A stretch of 64,000 nucleotides of DNA from Marsupella aquatica (lineage: Eukaryota > Marchantiophyta), in NCBI GenBank assembly GCA_973895155.1, contig OZ316899.1:2046001-2110000 (forward strand), read 5' to 3'. This document shows positions 24,325 through 37,437 of this stretch, piece by piece (the first letter of the stretch is position 1; each line of letters begins with the position of its first letter). Both the position numbers and the translations under genes were made by a program. The notes below the pieces were generated by a model that was not told where the DNA came from, did no database searches, and saw only the letters and a program-made list of their open reading frames with translations.

Positions 24325-27300
24325 CTCCACTGCAGCTATTTGTGTCACTTACCTTTTGCTCGAATTTCCCCTTTGTTGCTACTCTGGCTTTGCTGCTACT
24401 TTGGTTGTTGATCTTCACCCACCCACTTGCCTACTCAATCAAGTGTGTATAGCTTTGTCTCTGCGTCTGTTTTTGCTCTCTTCGTCCCTCCCCTTGAAAT
24501 TGTGGGCCTTAAAAAGTTCACTTGGCTTATGTAGTTTTTATGTCCCTCTGCTATGTTAATGCGCGCTTGATTGCATTAGGGCGTCAATTGCCGTTTGCCT
24601 ATAACCAGTCTGCTCATTCTCTGTCCACTCATCTGATGTAATTCTTCCCGTTGCCGCCCAATGTTGTGATTTTGTGCTTTGTCTGGAATGCTATGGTGCC
24701 CATGCTACAATTTGTGGTTTCTGTCTAAGCACAAATCCTCTTTGTGCCTAGTCTCTGTGTCCCGTCATTTGGATTGATTGTGCGAACGTTTCCTCTTCTC
24801 CTGGCCCTTGTCATCCACCAGCCATAGCACATTGGATTGTTTTCAAAGGAGGGATGTGTAGTTCAAAGGGTTTGTAGTGCAAACAAATTTTCTGCTGCTG
24901 TTTGGACTAGGGGCAATGGAAAGCTGCTTCTAAAATTTGATAGATCACAAGAAAGGAGCTTTCTACATATTCTGGAACTCATGCTATCATTCCTAGGGTA
25001 ATATGAATATACTGTCTCCCTTTGGGTGTCAAAAGGCTGCGATTTGTGCTTTATGTCTTGCTGGAGTTTTGTTGCTCTCTGTGCTTTGTTGTGCACATAT
25101 ATTGTTGTGTTAGCTTTGTTTGCTGTGATCGGTCTTACCTTGCTGAGTACTAGTTTTACACCCTGTGATCCAACTTCATTCCCTACAAATAAATGGACAC
25201 AACACTGTGATTGCCCCAGTGATTTTCTTTCTCTGTCCTTTGCATTCAGCTTGTGGGTCGGTTTTGTTATGATTTGATTGGGTGATTGTTTTGGAGTTGT
25301 AGCCGTGGTCAAAAGCACGTCTATTAAAAAAAATTCATGGATCTCAGGTTGCCATTGTATATAAAGCGCGACAGGATCCAGAACTGCCTGCAGTCCTAGC
25401 AAATCATACATGCTCACAGGATAGGAGTTCAAGAAGTCTTCACAGTTTATCTCATTTTTGTAGAATCTGAGATGTTGCTGGCCTAAGAGACGAGTTTCCC
25501 TTAAGAGTCAAGGACGTCATCAGTGTCATCATCAGTGTGGGCCATGTAATACAGTTGACAATGGTGGCAAGTATAATTTGTTAATGGGTCCAATGCCATG
25601 TTTGTGAGCTATTGAGTTGGATAGGAGAAAAAAACCAAAACATTGTCGCAACTGCTTCTAGAACAATCGTTCGTGGTTAGACTAAGCTCAGTTGAACACC
25701 CCTCGCTTGCATGGGGCGGACACAGTGCATAATAGTTTATCATCAAGTCATTGAATGGATCTTCAGTTTTCATGATAAATGTCCCGGGTGTCCATCCTAT
25801 GTCTAGATTTCAGAATTAGAACAAAACTACTCTTAAGAATACTGTACTTAGTGATTCTTCTTTTCCTGTGAAGACGTTGCCGCAAATGTTTCCTTGATTT
25901 CCTGTCATACCAGTGTTTCCCATGCCAATTTCAGCAACTGTTGACAAAGTTGGCACCGTAAGTTTAAATTTATAGCTCTCATTACTTGAATCCAAAATTC
26001 AATGTAAAAATACATGAACTATTCGTTGGCTTAATTGCTATGTAGCATCTGACTTGATCTGATTTTGCTGCTGCCTGAAATTTGTATCTCTTGCCTGAGT
26101 CCCAGTTTGCTAGAGTTTTGTTGCGGTGCTTTGTTGTGCACATTGTTGTGTTTGCTTTGTTTGCTCTGATCGGTCTTAGCCTGCTGTGGACAAGGCAGGC
26201 AATGAAACTTGTCTGTCCATTTTAAAACTTGAGAGCCAATGCTTTGCTGAAACTCAAATGTTATTTGTTCAGTGTTGCCCTTACAGATTTTCTGCCTGCC
26301 TTGTCCACAGTGAGCACTGTTGGATAGCAAGCAAAGGGTGTGTGCTGCATTTTGATCTGGACAACCAAGTGTAGAGATTACTCTTTCTGAATGTTTAGTC
26401 TGTTTTGCCTTGAACTGGGCCATGGATGAATTGACCTTGTGAGCAGTTTTTTTCATTCCCATCTTCCTCAAGCTTTGTCTGCTTTCTACCACCCCCTTGT
26501 GGTGAGGCCTTTTCTTGAAAGATCCTTATTGTGAACACAGTCTGTACTTTGAATATGAAGTTTGACTGAGTTTCTGTTTACCGAAAGAATGTGACTGTGT
26601 AAGAGTTCCGTAAGGCTAAATATGAATAGTTCTAGAAGTATGTGTATGAACCAAGTGTAGAGTTGACTCGTTCTGAATATTGTAGTCTCTTTTGCCTTCA
26701 ATTGGGCCATCGAGTACTACTATTGTATTCACCCCAATGAGCAATGCTTCTCCCTTCAATCAAGTAAACCTACAGTTTGGTAGGGCCAAGGCCATGTGAT
26801 TATGTACTTGCTCTATAAATTTCTGAAGATATAAGCATCTTTTGTTACACCAGGCAACTTGGGAGTTGCTAAGTGTCACTTGCATTCGAGGGGCTACATC
26901 GGGGGCATCAGTGGAGGTTCACTTGCACAACATGATAGCCAATGAATTTTCTCTCTGTTGCAACCTGCAAGGTGAGACTTTCGGTCTTTTTGGATGAAAA
27001 ATGGGATCCAAATATGATTTAAATACATGTCCATCAAGAACATGGGTTTATCAGCAAGCTCTTTGTCTTAGGAAACTCAACATCAAATATGTACTATGCA
27101 CGTTTCATGCTATGTGTATACTATGACCTGTAGTTGGAACCAAGACAGTGAGTGGGAATTGATAAGTTTAGGTTGGTTCCTGTTGGCAAGGCAAGTCGAC
27201 CTCCTGCTTGCCTTGCTCGTCAAAGGACGTCAACAGAGGACATCACAACAAAAGCAACACTTATGGGGAGGACCTGCAACACTGAACATGTGCAGCTTGC

Positions 27301-28455
27301 ACACAAGGCAGAGATGTTGCACCTTGAGTATGTCAAACTTGGGATCCTTCCAACCTAGTTTGCATGGTACTTTGAGTACCCCGTTGTTGCCAAGAACAAC
27401 TACAGCCGGCCTCTACCTGCTTCAATACCCTTCCTGATATCCTTGGTATTTGTGTCTCTTGTACATGACCCGCCACAAATTAGGTGCCAAGGGTGTGTGT
27501 ACAGTTGCCAATATGACTGTCCTGCCTGTAGGGCTTCTAGCCCAAAGTTGGATGACCGTTCTCTTGGATGTCAATATTTGCACAGAGCACAATGTATCAT
27601 CTGGAACCACTCGCCATCCTGCAATGTGCCTGGTGATGTCACTTGTCCTGCCCTCCCAGACCCCACCACCGATGCAATTTATGTCTACACATGTTTGGAT
27701 CACACGCTCTAGAGGACCACTTGTCACACCGCATGCACAGACCAGAGACCATTGACCTATAACTTAACACTCTGACTTCAACATAGAGGATATTTACTTT
27801 AAAATTTTGATGTATGGGAAACTTTGGGTCCAGGGTTTAGGGTCAACAGTACATAACTTATCCTATTATGGTTGCACTAAGCATAATATCCTAATTTAAG
27901 AGGCTAGCAAGCTCACTTAAAAGTCTCTATTCAAAGATTGCTTTCATGACTCCTTTAACTTGGTGAACATTGCAACGTTCAATGAATTAATGGGCCATGT
28001 GATAACCTGAAAAAAGTGATTTATGCCTGACTTATTTGTCTCATTCACTATCATAGCCTGTTTAGAATGTATAAATTACAACCCTTCTCACACTGCTTGA
28101 TACCAATCCTGTTCAAAAAATGCCCGTTTTACATGTCATGACTATTGTATGTGATTCAAATGCATGAAATGCTTTTGCAGATCCCCTCTGGTGAGTCATA
28201 GCCACAAAATTGAGGTGTTGGTGGAGCAATTGTACTAGGGGATCAGTTTTGTGTGTGGGCTCAACAAACCAAAAGTATGTCTGCTCTGCATCCTTGTGTG
28301 ACCATTTCAATTTATTGTAGTAGCAAATGCCTTTGTACCTTAAATGCTAAATTTTACTTTCTGTGCAGTCTGCTAAAATGTATTGTCTGTACAGTTTGCT
28401 AAAATGTATTGCCTATACAATCTACTTAATTGTACAGTCTGTCTCATGCATAGGC
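24325..28455. repeat. Mosaic of dispersed repeats, no gene recognised
   Basis: The open frames here are short and of repeat origin. A segment at about 25,075-25,140 recurs directly at about 26,125-26,180. Segments around 26,385-26,560 recur inverted at about 34,860-35,240. A perfect 18-base inverted repeat occurs at 26,184-26,310, and one TTTAGGG-like word lies near 27,832. The origin of 27,100-27,760 is unclear. Confidence 0.4.
26184..26310. repeat. Perfect 18-bp inverted repeat
   Basis: CTGTGGACAAGGCAGGCA (26,184-26,201) and its exact reverse complement (26,293-26,310) are separated by 91 bases. They could form a long hairpin or be the termini of a very small element. Confidence 0.7.
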
Positions 28456-28990
28456 ATGGCACGCCCCAAAATTCAAGCAAAAAAGTGTGTGACAGAGGTG
28501 AGCAACACACGTGTACCTGGGCCAGATGTTACTAACTACTCTGCAAGTCAAATTTTCCAGAAGGCAGCTCATTGTTGTGCCATTTGTGACGGCTCTTGCA
28601 CGAGGCATTTCCACCTCAACCCGGAGTCTAACCTTGCTGCAGAAAACAATTGTCCAAGGGTGGGTCTCCTATCAACACACCAGGGAGACTAGATGTGCAC
28701 TAATTGTTTGGAGAAGCAGGCTAAGTGTGCACAGTGTGGGAAGTTGGGGTCCTATGAGGGCTTTGTTGATGCTGCACCAGATGTTAGGAAATGCCCATAC
28801 CGTTTTTGTGTGAGGTTTTTTTGTTTTGAGTGTTTGCTTGTTCATGCCACAACTTGCCCACTGGTGAGCATGATGATGAGTACTAGGCTGACATAGTCCA
28901 CTATGCTAGGTGCCCCACTATGTGGCACTATCATGTCAAGCAGAGGGTTATGCTTGTGACAGAGAAATCTATGATCACTCTACACATGGT
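28456..28990 (+). pseudogene. PHD-finger fragment resembling EDM2-type chromatin proteins
   Basis: The frame from MARPKIQ carries a Cys/His pattern: HCCAICDGSCTRHFH, then after one in-frame TAG (28,690-28,692) MCTNCLEKQAKCAQCGKLGS, then KCPYRFCVRFFCFECL. After another stop come weak traces, ARCPTMWHYH. The order CAICD, RxFH, CxNC, CxxCGxLGS and CxxFxCFxC is the layout of the composite PHD region of plant EDM2-like proteins, nuclear chromatin readers that counter silencing at transposon-containing genes. This is recognition from pattern only. The fragment is short and broken, with no flanking exons identified. It may be a transduplicated or retroposed host gene piece. Confidence 0.4.
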
Positions 28991-30234
28991 GTTGATCGAT
29001 GGATATTTTATTGTCATCGCCATGCCGTAGATCCTACTTTGCACACTCCTATCAGAGATCACATTTCTTGGCTTTGAACCTGAATTTGGGAAAAAACAGT
29101 GCACCTGATGTGGATGTACTCCTTGGAGATTGCAGACATTCCAATTTTGAGAAGAAGGGCCTGTGTAGGAGAGGATGCTTAGGCAACAATTATCCTAACT
29201 TCCTTACTTTTTCCTGGGTACATGCCTTAAAAAACTCCCCTCAAGCCTTCTAGGAACTTTTTTAACTCTACAATCATTTGATAACGACTTACATGACACT
29301 GCTTAAATTAAATCAGGACTTCTCCTTATGAGCATATAAGTTACAAGGCTATTTAATTTGTGAGAATTCCCTTAAAGTGTACCAACATTTTGTATTAAGA
29401 TTGAATGTCTGCCCATTTACAACATCTGTATGTGGCATCACAAAACAATTGCACTTGTTGTCACCTTCACCATTGTGAAGTCACATATTCAAACTATGAG
29501 GTGCATCCTTGCAGGTGTCTAGTACGTTTGTCCCATTATTTCTCCCATTTGGAATTGGACCAGAGACTCACGATAGGAGGGGACTGGACCAACTTAAATA
29601 GGCAGCATTTTAGGGACCCTTCAATTATCAGGTGAACGCATTATCTTCTAGTCTGTAGTGATTAGGTGGGGTGTGTGTACATGGCCTCTAGGAAACGTAC
29701 AAAGGTTGACCACCCACCTCCGTTGGCTGGAATCAAAGCCATTTCGATTCCTGGCCATTATGGGTTCACCCAAGTGAGTTGGCCAATCGTACAAAAATGA
29801 TTCTCAGGGTTCCATGGGACTGAAGTCAAGGACATCACTCCACAGACTACACATGTTGTTGTAGGGACATGGCTAGATGTGATGAACAAGTGGTCATGGT
29901 CCTTTGCCAAAGCCCAGGCACTCGCCCAACCCAGGCATACCATGACCCAGGTGTATGGTTCAACCTTGGCTTCTATGGCACCCATCCTCCTCGGGAACAG
30001 CCAAACGCCGCCTCGGCCTCACTCAAACCGCTCCCCACCACCAGTCGCACCGCCCGCTCGGGCACAATCCATGGTAAATGCGGTGAACATAAGCTCGGAG
30101 GACGAGGAGGTTCATCCACCCCTTGTTTGGAGTCCGCCAGGGACGCACCAACATGGGACAGGTAACACATTGCCGTCCTCACAAGCCCAAACCTGAGAGG
30201 CGGCTTTGATGGACAACACAGTGATGGTTGTGAA
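28991..30234. other. Unassigned sequence before LTR copy b
   Basis: The frame at 29,681 (MASRKRTKVDHPPPLAG) is short. The frames around 29,870-30,190 overlap and are proline-rich. Nothing can be assigned. It may be a continuation of the broken gene fragment upstream. Confidence 0.3.
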
Positions 30235-31723
30235 TGGTGGACCTTGCCACCCAACGCCCTCACCAATCCCAGCACCCACGCCTAAGTGCCCCTGGTGCCC
30301 CTGGTGCCCAAATGCCTCCATGGAATACCTTGAGCAAGCACCCTAGTGCCCCTTGCACCACCAGCGGCCCCTCCCATACAAAGCCGCACTTGCTCACCTA
30401 CACGACCGCTACTCAACAGTCCTCACTGTCTGCACAAGCAATCAAGAACCTTGGTAAGTAACCCTTCAGGATCTAGAACTTGCCAAGTCTAGCATCCTAA
30501 CTCAAGCTCAACAGACATTGGTAAACAGGTCAGCGGTAGGTCCTCCCAATGCCATAAGTCGGAACCAGAACCCACGCCCACTGTTTGTCCAGAATAGCTC
30601 CTTCCATGGGCGTAGCCCAGGTTCCCCCTCGTACCTATCCATCACCAACTGACCGCCCTAACCTCAAGACATGCTCATGGCCCAAATAGCATAGCTTGTC
30701 CTAAAGCTTGTCCCAACATGCCACGACTAGAATGGCCCCGCCTCTACCAACCAACTCCCGATTTGCCTCACTGACCGTCTAGGGACCAAGCACTCTTGGA
30801 ACCCAACTTCACACCTACTTGGCCTTGCCTCCCCAACGCAAGCTCCCTTGGGAGACTGAACGCGGCTTGGCTGCTATTCGGCAGGATTTGGCAAGCGGGC
30901 GAGTTAACACCCATAAACCCTGAGAACCCATGATTCCCCAAGACCCAGATGAGCTCAGGAGGGTGTATCCCTCCTTGAGAGATTTCCAACGCACCCAAGA
31001 AGTCCTCCAACGGACTTCCCATTGGGAAGATATCGCCGTTTCCGTTTGGCGGTTTCCCTTAGAGTCGCGACCGCCGCGACTCACGACTTTGGCTCGCCCT
31101 TAGCCCCCAAGGAGACACCATTCTCCTCATATATGCTTCTGGAGACCTGCCACCTTGGACCAGCTTTGGTCTCTAAACATTTGGCCTCCAACCTGAAACC
31201 TATCGCGCATAACGGGCACGCCATCAATTGGCAACGCCCATAACTCTCTCGTTAGGCATCCGCATGCAGAGTGCTTAGCCCATTGTGATCGGGGTGACCC
31301 AGTGCTCATGCCTAGGTCCTCAGGTCTCATCTCGCTCGGGGCCCCTGATTGGCCCAACCCGAATCGGGCCATAACTTGCGCCCCAAGCTCCGTTGCCCAT
31401 GGCGTCAACTCTGTGGGCCTTGGGCCCAAGAGGAGCTCACACCGACTCTCATAACTCAAAGTCCATCTAGAGGTCTGGACGGGCGTCCTTGAGCCCGGCC
31501 CATTTCCCCTTGACCCGACCAGCTCTCAGCTAGCCCAAGTCCTTAGTGTGTGTCACCAGCTTGGCTCCTTGCCTTCGCTAGCGCCACGTCTCGTCGCTCA
31601 CAAGTCTCCCCATGCTAAGTCCTCCCCGGATGGCCTATCCGGGCCTAGACCGTAAGGGAGCTTGGCATCAAAGTCAGAGACGCCGGAGCTAAGTATTAAG
31701 GTAGTTGAGTTCCGCGACTTTGC
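30235..31723 (-). repeat. Gypsy-type LTR, copy b (minus orientation)
   Basis: About 1.49 kb, starting on the plus strand with TGGTGGACCTTGCCACCC and ending at the equivalent of the LTR start next to the polypurine tract of copy d. Orientation is inferred from copy d. Confidence 0.65.
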
Positions 31724-31784
31724 GGCACCGGCACCAGTTCTAACGGCGGTAGCACTACCCCTGCCGGATAGGGAAGATGGGGAG

Positions 31785-33627
31785 ATGTCCCCTTCTACAA
31801 GCCACCCCGGGAACCAATCTCGAGGTAGGAAGAGGAAGGACCCAACTGCAGTATCCGGCTTACCCGTGGCCATCGTTGCAGTAGCCAAGTTGACCATGCA
31901 TCGCATGGGGGAGAATGTCCACAAGAACATCAGGCTTCACCCAAAGCATGTTGCTTACCTGAAGACCCAAGGGTTTGAACACCTTGCCACCCTCCCTTGG
32001 AACACCCGCAGGTACTACGGGCAAGATATGACAGAGTTTATCCAGAACTTTGACGAGGCCTGCCAACAAACCCGTGCGCACAGACGGGTAATGTCCCTGA
32101 ATGAAGAGCGACTAAAGCTCATCTTTGGCCTACCCGAGGGACCAAACGGGGTGGAATCACAAGCCCCAAGGGGCAAAGGAGCGAAGTACCAATCATCTAG
32201 CTTCCTGACCAAGTCCATGGAGACAACGGCTTCCTGATAAAGACATGCCTCATTTCAGAGATTGCGAAGTAGCCGGAGTTCCAGAGGTACGCCCTCCACA
32301 TGATGGAGCTGCGGGGCGAGATATCCGCCGCCCAGGTGATCCAAGTCAAGAACTACCGGCCTAGGAAGTGGGCTTCTTTCTTCATCAAGAAGTTCCACAA
32401 GGAGATGGAACAACAAAGGAAGACCTTGTACCTTGGGGGAAAGGCATACCTTGCAAGCTACATCGAGATCATCATTGAGTGGTACGCCCGGTTTGACCAA
32501 CTAACCCTCCCAAGGTGCAACAAGCCCAAACTCACCCTGCCCAGGTGGGTCTTCCCTGCTCAGGAGAGGCAGCCACAACCCGAGAGCCGCAGTCCAACAC
32601 CAGTGGTGTCCACCCGGGCCCCACAAATATCTATTGAGGCACCTTCTTTTGTGCCAGACTTGGCGGTTATTACAACCCTGGTTGCCCAAAACCAGGCCCA
32701 TGCAGTCACAGCCGATCGGGTTGAAGCTGGCCCCAAACCCGAGGCTGTAATCCCGAAGGAAGCCATAGTACCCTCCACGCCTGTGCAAGTGGATCCCCTT
32801 GTTGGACACCCCTCCCACTCTACCCTTACTACCCCGGGGCTGGACGTAACAACCCCGGCCTCTGCCCGGGTAGAGGTTTGTCCCTGCCCTAACTTGACTG
32901 GGCAGAGCCTGGTGAACCCGAAACTCTTTGCACCGGGCATGTATTTGAATGGGTTGCTAGGCAACTTCTCCCAACAAATTAGTTGGGAAATGGGGGGGTT
33001 CATGGCCCGCAAGGTGGCTTACTTTTCAGGCAAGAGCTGGTGGCGGCAATAAAGGCAGGGCAGGCTCAAGCGGAAGCCACAACCAAGATTGAGCAATATC
33101 GGGCGGTGGCAACCCAACTATTAGATGAAGCCTCAACTCAAGAGACCGAGCTGCAACTTCTTTGGCCTCAGCTTACAACCGCTTTGGCTCAGGTCACCGA
33201 CGCCAAAGCCAAGTTAGCCTTGGCCATACAAGCCAAAGCCGAAAAGGACGTTGAAATCTCATGGCTCTGGGCCCAGATTGACGGCTTGAAAGGACAAGCC
33301 GTAATGTGGCAGAAGGACGTAGAGGAGGCTGACGCTTGGGCCCAAAGGGATATAGCCAAGGTGGATGCCCTGAAATTGGAAGTGGCACGGCTTCTACAGG
33401 ATGCTGCTAAACAGGACCAACTGGTGGCACAACTGACAAGCGATGGCCAGCAGTTGGAAGAGGCGTGCCAGGATGCCGTGGAGGAGATGGACATGGTGAA
33501 ACGAGAGAATGAGTCTCTCCTGGACCAAGTCCAGATCCTCAAGCAGGACGCCAACCGGTTGAGGAGGCAATGGGATGGCCGCTCCAAGACCCCCTCGGGC
33601 GGGTTTGGCAAATGTGCCAGACATTAG
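31785..33627 (+). pseudogene. Gag-like ORF of a retroelement with C-terminal coiled coil, broken
   Basis: Three consecutive frames make one protein: MSPSTSHPGNQSRGRKRKD to about 32,215, then a frame from DNGFLIKTCLISEI (with one TAG in EIAK-stop-PEF) to about 33,030, then QELVAAIKAGQAQ to 33,627. The first part has SLNEERLKLIFGLPEGPNG, the middle is Pro/Thr-rich, and the last roughly 190 residues are an Ala/Gln/Glu-rich heptad-like coiled coil. No protease, RT or integrase follows. It begins beside LTR copy b, on the strand opposite to that LTR's inferred orientation, so it may belong to a different or rearranged element. A host gene is unlikely. Confidence 0.4.
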
Positions 33628-34560
33628 TAGCAAGTTTAGAATAGCATAGGTTTAGCTACGGAAACTGGACACTGTAGACAAACACCAAAACTAGTTAGCA
33701 GCGCTGTCAAGCCTCTTTTAGTATAGAATCTTAGGATAGAACCAAGCCGTTTTACGGCCTGGCATTTAGCTGAAATTAGAATAGACTAGATTTTAGCATG
33801 TGACTGTTTCAGGCCACGACTCTTAGTGGGTATTTAGTGCACCCTTGGTAGAGGCAGGGGGACTTTAGGTTTAGAACCGAGTATCCATGGATGTGCGGGG
33901 AGTCCCGACCTTAGTGAATGAAAAAGTACCATGGAGGGAGGGTACGATTAAGCTTGTCGGGCGGGTGCGGAGCCGGGCTCCGTTGTAGTGTACACCTTCC
34001 TGCCGTTGGGCCTATTTATTCCCAAAGAAGTCGAGTCAACTGTGTATGTGTGTATGATGGATTTCTAATTAAAAGTCTTTCCCCCATCATTTCCTTCGTG
34101 TAAACCAAGATTGTATGTTGTGGAATCTGTTATGGTCATAAATCTCGTATACGGGTATAGAACGTTTGGCCAAACATTGTACAAGCTGCGCACGGGGTGA
34201 CGGCTATGGATAGTGGTTGCGAGCCTGGGTTAGACACCCATATCATTGGATCTGGATCAAAGGCGGATAACGCAAAAGCTTAGAAGTCCTTAAGCTAGGG
34301 TTGATCCAGTCATCAACTTAAGGTACATTCCGGCGGCGGAACACAAAACATACTTGTGATGTGTGTAGAATTAGAATCGGACGCGGTTAGCATCTAGTTA
34401 CGGGAATAAGTACCGTTTGCACATCCCTCCTTGCCCAAAACCTCAATATTTACAAAGCTTATGGCCACCTAAGCCAAAATCCACGTAAGGGCGTCTCTTT
34501 TGGTGTGATAGAAACACTCCTAATCAACTTGCTTACAAACTACAATATCTAGAAAGAGTG
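33628..34560. other. Non-coding sequence after the gag-like ORF
   Basis: No gene seen. It may be the 3' untranslated part of the retroelement. Confidence 0.3.
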
Positions 34561-35857
34561 AAAGTCTCACCATGCAGTGAGCAGCAAAGAGGTAGTTCAC
34601 TGGATGTCTTGATGTGCAATTAAACCTCCGCTATTGCTTAATTCCAGTGTATGCTGCTCAAAAGAAGACATCTTAGCAGCAGAAAATTCAGAATAGGATT
34701 CAAAATAGAGCTTGCAAGCGGGCTTGCAAGAGTGAATGAGCAGGAGTGTAGGCAGACTGGCACGAAACTCGTCGATAAAATAGAAGGAAACTAAAGAGTG
34801 GATGCAAAATGAAGCAAATTGCAGCACAGGTCGGCACAGGAAGTGGCCAGTAGCACTCAGTCAAACTTCATAATCAAAGTACAAACTGTGTTCACAATAA
34901 GGATCTTTCAAGAAAAGGCCCCACCACAAGGGGGTGGCAGAAAGCAGACAAGCACACATACTTCTGGAACCATTCAGATTTGGCCTTGCCATTTTGTTGC
35001 CAGTAAAGGTTCTAAGTCAACTTTTATTTATCACAATATTAAGGATCTTTCAAGAAAGGCTCCATCACAAACAAGGCTAGAAAATGTGATTCCCCCATAG
35101 CGTAGGTAAACATTGTAACTGTCTAAAAGCAAACAAGGCTTCAGGAAGATGGGAATGAAAAAAACTGCCTCCAAGCTCAATTCATCCATGGCCCACTTCA
35201 AGGCAAAACAAACTACAACATTCATAAAAAGAGTCAACTCTACACTTGGTTGTCCAGATCAAAATGCAGCACACATACTTCTGGAACTATTTAGATTTAG
35301 CCTTGCCATTTTGTTGCCAGTAAAGGTTCTAAGTCAGGTTTTATTTATCACAATATTAAGGACCTTTCAAGAAAGGCCCCACCACAAACAAGGCTACAAA
35401 TTGTGATTCCCCCATAGCTGAAGGTAAACACTATGACTCTCTGAAAGCAGACAAGGCTTTAGGAAGATGGGAACAAGATTCAAAATAGAGCTTGCAAGTG
35501 GGCTTGCAAGAGTGAAATGAGCGAGAGTGTAGACAGACTGGCATTCCATTTGCTCAACTATATTGTGCATAGGTTGATAGCAGTGATACAATCAGCAATG
35601 TGAAGGAACATTGTCTCCTCATGAACAGTGTTTGATATTTACTGGAAAGCAACTTTTGGATGACCAAAATCTTGTCAACTACAACTCCCACTATATAGCG
35701 CAAGCTCACATCAACAGAGAAAGATACAAAATGCATACTTACTATGGCTCTTTGACTACCTTGTTGAACAGAGAGAAGGCTGGCAGCCCAAGCCGATAGT
35801 CTTTCGTAGGGGATAGAGTAAGATCAACTGAACTGATACCCAAATTCAGACACTACT
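34561..35857. repeat. Dispersed repeats, partly inverted copies of 26.3-26.6 kb
   Basis: Stretches at 34,860-34,940 and 35,140-35,240 are reverse-complement relatives of 26,480-26,560 and 26,340-26,470. Within the block, 34,960-35,110 and 35,275-35,430 are direct copies of each other. No gene is supported. Confidence 0.5.
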
Positions 35858-37434
35858 CACTAGTACAAAAATGACCCCTAAACCAATTTTCTACGCATCG
35901 GACGCCTTTGGCAAAATGTTGCGGTTCTTACAGGTGGTCCAATTTTAGTCCAATCGCACTTTCCAATGCTCAAACAATCGGGTAAGCTTGATCAAAAAAG
36001 TCCAATTCCTCTGGTATTGGAAATCAGGTTTCAATTAAAAAATGATGGCAAAACCATGTCCAATTCTATTAGTATGGCATCATGTGGTCCAAGCACTTTG
36101 GAATCGATATGCAATGTGCAATGTCGTAAATTTCAAAAGCTCTACCCGATAACCACGGAAAGTGTGGAGCCGATACTTTTTCTCAATCTAGTGGCAAGCT
36201 AATTAGTGTGTGTGCAGATTTGAACTCTATTGGTTGGCTAGGTTGTGTGTGCGGTCACCCATCCCAAGTGCTATTCCTCCCACATGGAGCTTAACTATGT
36301 GGTTCTTTACTAGTGCATTGTACATGGAAGCTTGAAAATTTTGGTGTTTGAGATAGACTCTTTGGGACTTTTATACACTTCTAAATTTGTTAAGACGGCC
36401 ACACTTTAGACCCCGTTTCCAATCCTAATTAACATGGATCACTAAGTCTGTTTAACTCACAATTGGACCCCAATCCTATTCTAGTTGCATTGCAAATCAC
36501 ACATCCAATTTAATAACGATTGGACATGCTTCTCCAATCCTTGATTGCTTGGAAAACTTTACTGATTATTTACGTCACAAGCACAAGTTTCCGTTTCCAA
36601 TTTAATCACTCATCAAAATTTCCAATTAAATCTGCATTGAAACATCCAATCTTTGGAAAAACGGGGTTGAGCTTTTCTTTGGAAAGACGTTTACGACTCA
36701 TTTAGAATTGAAACAAAATTGGACCATGTGGTCCAATGTTGACTGGCATGGGCAGTGGATCCATTGTGTCCATAATTGGATACGGTGTCCGTTTGAAATT
36801 TGAATGAAATGGTGTTTGTTCAATTCAAGTAGAATGGCAAAGTTCAATTCGGAGTACAGCTACATCATCAGTTATCAATGTTTCCATTAGTCAACCTGAT
36901 ATCAGTCGCCATGTCATCTCAGAGAGGCCGCCAAGTTGGGGCACCCAAAAAAAATTTGCAAAATTTTTCTTTTGAATTTTTTTCTCAAAATTTGATGGAA
37001 AAAAAAACTTAAATTTTTTTTTCACTATGGGTGTCAATACAGATACCACATCTTGGCGAGACCTGCCGAGATAGTCATGTGTCCGTACGGTACAAACACA
37101 AAATTTTGTCAGAATTTTATTTTGGATTTTATTTTTGGAAATTAAAAAATTAAAAAATTGTTTTTTTTGTTGTTGTCCTTACGTCGATCTCGGCAAGGTC
37201 AGCTAAGATGCGCAAAAGTGCAAAGGCCCTATCTCAACTGCTCAGCTAAGATTCAAAAATTTCAAGGCGGAAAAACTGATATCAATTATCAGCCACTGAT
37301 AACTGATGATCCTCACTACCCTTTCAATTTGTGTTACATCGGAAAGTGCAGTCGGTGATCCAATTGGAATAGAATGGCAACTCTTGGCATAGTCAGAAAG
37401 CGAGAATTGGACTAGGCCCCAAAATGTACTAGTG
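35858..37434. mobile_element. Non-autonomous CACTA-like transposon with ACT target-site duplication
   Basis: The left end is CACTAGTACAAAAATG and the right end, read inward on the other strand, is CACTAGTACATTTTGGGG. The trinucleotide ACT flanks both ends (35,855-35,857 and 37,435-37,437), the 3-bp duplication typical of CACTA elements. CCAAT-containing words are frequent towards both ends, like subterminal repeats. The 1,577-base element has no transposase frame. Confidence 0.75.
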
Positions 37435-37437
37435 ACT

